Source: Nannochloropsis salina CCMP1776 (lineage: Eukaryota; Sar; Eustigmatophyceae; Eustigmatales; Monodopsidaceae). From it: a stretch of 35,631 nt of DNA. Location: assembly GCA_004565275.1 (NCBI GenBank), contig SDOX01000080.1:2103-37733 (forward strand). Direction: 5' to 3'. A program made the position numbers and the translations under genes. The notes beneath the pieces were generated by a model. The model did not search any database and had not been told where the DNA came from. It saw only the letters and a program-made list of their open reading frames with translations. This document shows positions 31,617-35,631 of the stretch, in pieces (positions within the stretch are counted from its first letter, which is position 1; the number at the start of each line of letters is the position of its first letter).

Positions 31617-34243
31617 TTACAGCTTCAGCTTTTTCTGCGACTTCTCCCTCCCCTCCCACCGTCCCCCATTCCCCGCCTCCCTTCCTTCCCCGTCGTGAGG
31701 GAGCGAGGAAGAAGCCTCGCACCCGCGTCTGTTGATGGCTCTGTTGATCACGTCCAGGTCCTCGCACCCGCGTCTGTTGATGGCTCTGTTGATCAGGTCC
31801 AGGTCCTGGGCCGGAGACTGTTGAGGAAGGGAGGGAGGGAGAGACGCGCGGGGGGACAAGACACGTGAGGGAAAGGAGGGCCGGGGGTAAGGACGAAAGA
31901 AAGAGAGGCAAGAGGGGGAAGGAGGGAAGAAGGGAGGGGAGCTGGCTGAGGAGGAGGGAGGAGGGCGGGCCGCACCTCGCCAAAGGCGTAGAGCACCCGG
32001 GTACGGGGCGTGAGCTTGGGCATAGCCTCTTGATAGGGATAGGGGGGCTGGGGAAGGAGGGAGGGAGGGAGGGAGGGAGGGGAAGAGTGAAGCAGTGGCA
32101 GCGGTCGGATTCGCCCATGGACAGGATGCTAGGAAATCCGAGCAAACGTGATTTTATCCATGGTCGAGACTACGTACTACGTCAACATCGTGTCCCAAGC
32201 CCGATTCCTCTCAGCGCTACCTCCATACCTGCAAAGGGCCGCGCGCATTTCGCGGCGGACTCATCCCTCCCTCCCCCTCCCCTTCCTCCCCATGGTACGG
32301 CTGTGGAGGTGGCGTCCGAGAGACGTCCTCCCCGCCCGCCCTCGGGGAGGGAAGGGAGGAAGGGAAGGAGGGGGAGAAGGAAGGGAGAGGGCGTGCTGGA
32401 TGTGCGGCGGCATGGAGGGAGGAAGGGAGGGCGGGGCGGAAGGGCGAGAGGGTGGAAGGAGGGGGGGAGGAGGAGGAGGAGGGAGGGGGGGGGCACCATG
32501 CTGGGTCCGAGGAGGCCTCCTGTGATGCTGGTGGTGGTCAGGTACACGTTCGAGTGGCGGATGCGCCGCTGAGGAGATCGGATCGGCGAGGGATGGGGCA
32601 GGGCCGAGATGGCCGGGGAGGAGGCTGGAAGGGAGAGAGGGAGGGAGGGAGTGAGTGAGTGAGAGAGTGAGTGAGTGAGTGAGTGAGTGAGAGAGTGAGT
32701 GAGTGAGTGAGTGAGTGAGTGAGTGAGTGAGTGAGTGGGTGAGTGAAGGAAGGGATAAAGGCAATTCAAGAAGCAAGCGGATAATTCATGCAGTGATGAG
32801 TCATTACGGGGGATGAGGAGACGAGTGGGAGAGGCCAAGCGAACTCACTTGCTCCAGTTCCCCTCCTGCCGTCCCCTCCCCCTCCTCCTTGTCCTCCCCT
32901 CCTCCTTCCTCCTCGCGGCGGTCTCGGGGGGGGGGACATGGGCGCCATCGATTTTGCCGTTGACGACGGCGACCCATCCTCCTTCCCTCCCTCCCTCCCT
33001 CCCTCCCTCCCTCCCTCCCTCCTTCCCTCCTGCCCGCCCACTCTCTGCGAGGCGGCATCTGGAGGGAAGGAGAAGTGAAGGATGTAGTGCTTGAGGGAGG
33101 GAAGGAAGAGGAGGTTGTAGTATCGGATAATGTCTCCTCGCCGGTCGTTGGGCAACGGGATATCCTGAGGGAGGGAGGGAGGGAGGGAGGGAGGGAGGGA
33201 GGGAGGGAGGGAGGGAGGGAGGGAGGGTAAGCAAGCCGACCGGGTCACGGGCAACATTGGCCCTCAGTGCGAGGCGCCAGATCCGTGTCACATTCCTTCC
33301 CCCCGCCCCCTCTTCCCTGCCCTCCCTCTCTGCGCACCGGTGTCGATGCAGCCAGAGCTGGCGGTACTTGAAGTAGACGGAGGAGTAATGCGTGAAGTCT
33401 TGCCTGTCCGTGGGAGGGAGCGGCGTCGTGTGTCAAAGAGGGCCCCTGGGCCCACGGACAAGACGGGGACCCGTCCCTCCCTCCCTCCCTCCCTCCCTCC
33501 CTCCCTCCCTCCCTCCCTCCCTCCCTCCCTACCGCAATCCGCCCGCCAGGGCCTGCAGCTCCTCGGAGAGTCCCGGGAGCCGCTGAGAGAGGAGGGTCAG
33601 GTGGGAGAGGAACTCGTCCATCCGCTCCAGGCCCGTCGCCTGCGGGTATTTGCACATTATCAAAAGCACGCGCCGGTGAATGTGAAAATTGCTTTCTGAT
33701 GAACCAACGCTGGCCTTCAATCGTGCAGTCGACTCGCCATTTCCCCCCCAATCCACCCTCCCCTCCTCCTCCTCTTCCTCTTCCTCTTCACATCCCTCTC
33801 AAGCTTGCCACCCTCGCTTTGGCACGCTCCTCTTCCCGCCCTTCCATACCTTCAGCACATCGCCCAGCGTCCTTCCTCCCGGCATGTTGTGCTCGTAAAG
33901 CGCCATGAAGATGCTGCACGCCGCCCACACCCACGGCCCGGGGCGATGGGCGTCGGGAGGGATCCCCAGGGCCAAGACGGCGGTCAAGTGCTGCATGAAA
34001 ACACCAATCATCCCAGACAAGATATAAGACAGGCCATAGGAAAGAAATTGGTGAGCGACGCTTCATCTTTTTGTGTTTCTATGGAAGCTTTCTCAAAGAA
34101 GTAAAATACCCTCCTCCTGGAACACTTCCGCACGCCCCTTTCTTCACCTCGGTCGCCCTTGTTTTGACATTGTTTGGTAGGTCCAGGGCAGCTACCACCT
34201 CTTCAAAGCATAACTGTGCCACGGGATCGATGTTTGCTGCCAT
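31617..34243 (-). CDS. Retinoblastoma-related protein lacking the A/B pocket
   Basis: Exons 34243-34148, 33990-33850, 33639-33533, 33403-33338, 33295-33241, 33164-32849, 32624-32497, 32047-31976 and 31817-31617 join in phase (393 residues). N-terminal part (MAANIDPVAQLCFEEVVAAL, WVWAACSIFMALYEHN, DFTHYSSVYFKYRQLW) follows the order of the RB N-terminal cyclin-like domain. Exon 6 holds the last pocket-B helix (GDIIRYYNLLFLPSLKHYIL), exon 7 the RHSNVYL motif, exon 8 KLTPRTRVLYAFGE and exon 9 LDLINRAINRR, all in the order seen in the human RB C-terminus. Normal RBRs are roughly 900-1,200 residues and bind E2F and LxCxE proteins through the pocket, to restrain S-phase entry. Here some 500 residues between exons 5 and 6 are missing, at a GAGG array. 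Exon 5 has weak splice sites. Either a true pocketless form or a collapsed assembly. Confidence 0.72.
31727..31806 (-). repeat. 45-bp in-frame duplication in RBR C-terminus
   Basis: The block encoding DLDLINRAINRRGCE occurs twice in succession (offset 45 bp, near-identical; the copies read DLDL and DLDV). It duplicates the conserved C-terminal helix of the RB family. Confidence 0.9.
32649..32743. repeat. GAGT tetranucleotide microsatellite in an RBR intron
   Basis: About 23 GAGT units with occasional GAGA, within the intron between exons 6 and 7. Purine-rich on the plus strand, C/T-rich on the transcript strand. Confidence 0.95.
32981..33027. repeat. TCCC array inside RBR exon 6
   Basis: About eleven TCCC units on the plus strand, read in frame on the minus strand as Arg-Glu-Gly-Gly repeats. 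Exon 6 stays open through it. Confidence 0.85.
33166..33228. repeat. GGGA array at RBR exon 5/6 junction
   Basis: About fifteen GGGA units on the plus strand fill nearly all of the short intron at the point where the RBR pocket would be expected. It is complementary to the arrays at 32981-33027 and 33474-33531. Confidence 0.9.
33474..33531. repeat. TCCC array in RBR intron 3
   Basis: About fourteen perfect TCCC units on the plus strand, ending next to the splice donor of exon 3 (33532). Confidence 0.92.
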
Positions 34244-34931
34244 TCTAAATTCACCAGTGGCTAGTTGTCAGTGTGGGAGGAAGCAAGGCATCGGAGCGAA
34301 TGAGCAAGAAATGATGGAGTGATCGACCTTTCCGTTTTTTTAAAAAGACGCAAATCACTTTTCCAACCCACATAGAAACCGTGCACGTGAAAAGAGTTGG
34401 TTTTCAAAGTCTCCCTTGTGCCGGCATGCGAGAATGTCCATGCACTTGGTGCTTTCTTGGCTCTTTTCTCTGCCCCCCTCGGGCTCCTGCCTCCTCGCCC
34501 ACAGGCCTCGCTGAGATCCTCACGGGCCGGCAGATCAGGGCCATGGTCCTGGCACTTTAAAACACCTACAGTCCCTGCTCAGCCAATTTAGGACAGTCTG
34601 CCGCTCTCTAGGTCATACGCGACGATGTCTTACCATTATACTCGAGTTCACTGGCAGCTTTCTGTTGAAGTGGGAGGGAGCGGAGTGCGTCATCGCTTCT
34701 TCAGGCCCATGTACCTCCTCACCCCCTTCGAGTTGTCGAGGAAAAACAAGGACACAGCTACCATATTTACCACCGTATCATTGAACAAAATTAAAAGCAA
34801 ATGAAAAATCTTGCACCAAAATGGCCAAAATCTCCCATCTAGAGAGAAGGTGTTCCTTATGCCCAATATTTTTTTACAGGAGTCAAAATGTAAAAAACGC
34901 CTTCTCTCCACGCACATGCAACCACTCCCTT
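34244..34931. other. Intergenic region, RBR 5' flank
   Basis: AT-richer interval upstream of the RBR start (34243) and downstream of the RluA-type stop (34932). Open frames on either strand carry no domain. Promoter of RBR expected here; no E2F-like site was found by eye. Confidence 0.45.
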
Positions 34932-35631
34932 CTAGTCTTCCTCGTCCCATTCTTCCTCCTCCAGATCCGTCGCCTCTGCCGCTTCCCCTCCAGTTGCCCC
35001 AATGGAAGGGGCATTGCTTGCTATTACCGTGCTCGGCACCGGGGACGCGACGTCATGACCCAAAGCCGGCGTCAGGGGTTCACCGTCTCGAAGCAGTCGC
35101 AGGAGCTTCCGCTTGTCCTCTGGGAAGAGAATGGAAGGAAAGGAAAGAAAAGGGGAGGACAGAGTCGTAAATACGGCATCACTCCTCGGCCCGGCGTGCC
35201 CACCATGCAAGTCGCCAGGGGGAAAGAACTCCTCTTCCTATCAACGTGCGCAGAAGCAGCATCCATACAGCCCCACGCCGCGAGGAAGATTCTCAACAAA
35301 AAGAAAGAAAACAAGCCCTTCCCGGCGGAAAAGGGCCTTACCGTGGTTGCCCGTAGGCCCGGGGCCTTTGCTGAGGACGAACTGGGCGACGGAGAGCATG
35401 TCCCGCGGGAGGGGGGCGAGGAGGGTGAGGGGCGTCTGCCGGGCCGGGTGGACGAAGGCGAGGGAGTACGCGTGGAGGAGGACGCGCTTCAGGCCTGTGG
35501 GAAGGGAGGGAGGGAGGGGAGAAAGCGCAGGGGAGGCGGGGAAGGTCGCTGTGGGGCCAAGAAAAGTCGGGTGGACGGAAGGCAGAAGGCGCTGTATCCT
35601 CGCTCCGCCCTCCCTCCCTCCCTTCCTCCCC
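34932..35631 (-). CDS. RluA-family pseudouridine synthase, 3' part only
   Basis: Two exons lie inside the window: 35494-35342 and 35119-34932, joined in phase 1 by a 222-bp GT-AG intron. The reading frame enters from an intron running past 35631, so start and catalytic domain are outside. The segment LKRVLLHAYSLAFVHPARQ, then PLTLLAPLPRDM, is the typical C-terminal end of RluA-type RNA pseudouridine synthases (LHA..L.F.HP, then APLP.D). These enzymes isomerise uridine in rRNA or tRNA. The last exon adds an acidic tail (TDLEEEEWDEED) not usual in bacterial RluA. The catalytic Asp motif cannot be checked here, so activity is unproven. Confidence 0.7.

Overview
This window is a chromosome end from a compact, intron-containing eukaryotic genome. 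It begins with about 190 bp of CCCTAA (TTAGGG-type) telomere repeat read inward. About 13 kb of AT-rich, repeat-laden subtelomere follows, and then a GC-rich, densely packed gene region from about 15 kb. Short introns (65-285 bp) full of TCCC/GGGA simple repeats, a STELLO-type (DUF288) gene, a retinoblastoma-related gene and bacterial-looking surface-protein modules together suggest a heterokont microalga, possibly a eustigmatophyte of the Nannochloropsis type. That assignment is inference from general features; no search was run.

Subtelomere (1-15.3 kb). Two minus-strand genes for secreted modular proteins lie here: 749-3349 (signal peptide, Cys-rich WSC-like segment, Thr/Pro linker, seven SBBP-type repeats) and 7598-10869 (six exons, two near-identical modules of bacterial type). 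Around them is a degenerate satellite of roughly 200 bp per unit, each unit carrying a conserved dyad followed by ATGAATATTC. It has local higher-order duplications (386-398 bp, 362 bp, 47 bp) and internal telomere-like tracts: a pure CCATAA array at 7085-7203, a CCCTAA insertion inside a satellite unit at 12027-12066, and a degraded tract at 13510-13563. Parts of 5.4-7.3 kb recur in diverged form at 13.05-13.64 kb.

Gene region (15.4-35.6 kb). A plus-strand STELLO-like gene fused to a GT2/GT92-like glycosyltransferase (15373-18103) carries several in-frame stops and looks like a decaying pseudogene. It is followed by a Nudix hydrolase (minus, 19334-20770), a signal peptide peptidase-type intramembrane aspartyl protease (minus, nine exons, 21488-24306), a long plus-strand DENN-PH-DUF547 protein (about 24582-31153), a retinoblastoma-related gene (minus, nine exons, 31617-34243) in which the A/B pocket appears to be missing, and the 3' end of an RluA-type pseudouridine synthase (minus, from 34932 past the window edge).

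The genes do not form one pathway. STELLO/glycosyltransferase and the secreted proteins concern the cell wall or surface, SPP and DENN concern membrane proteolysis and trafficking, and RBR concerns cell-cycle control. Exon models were read by eye from GT-AG sites and reading phase; the DENN-DUF547 model is incomplete between about 26.3 and 27.56 kb.
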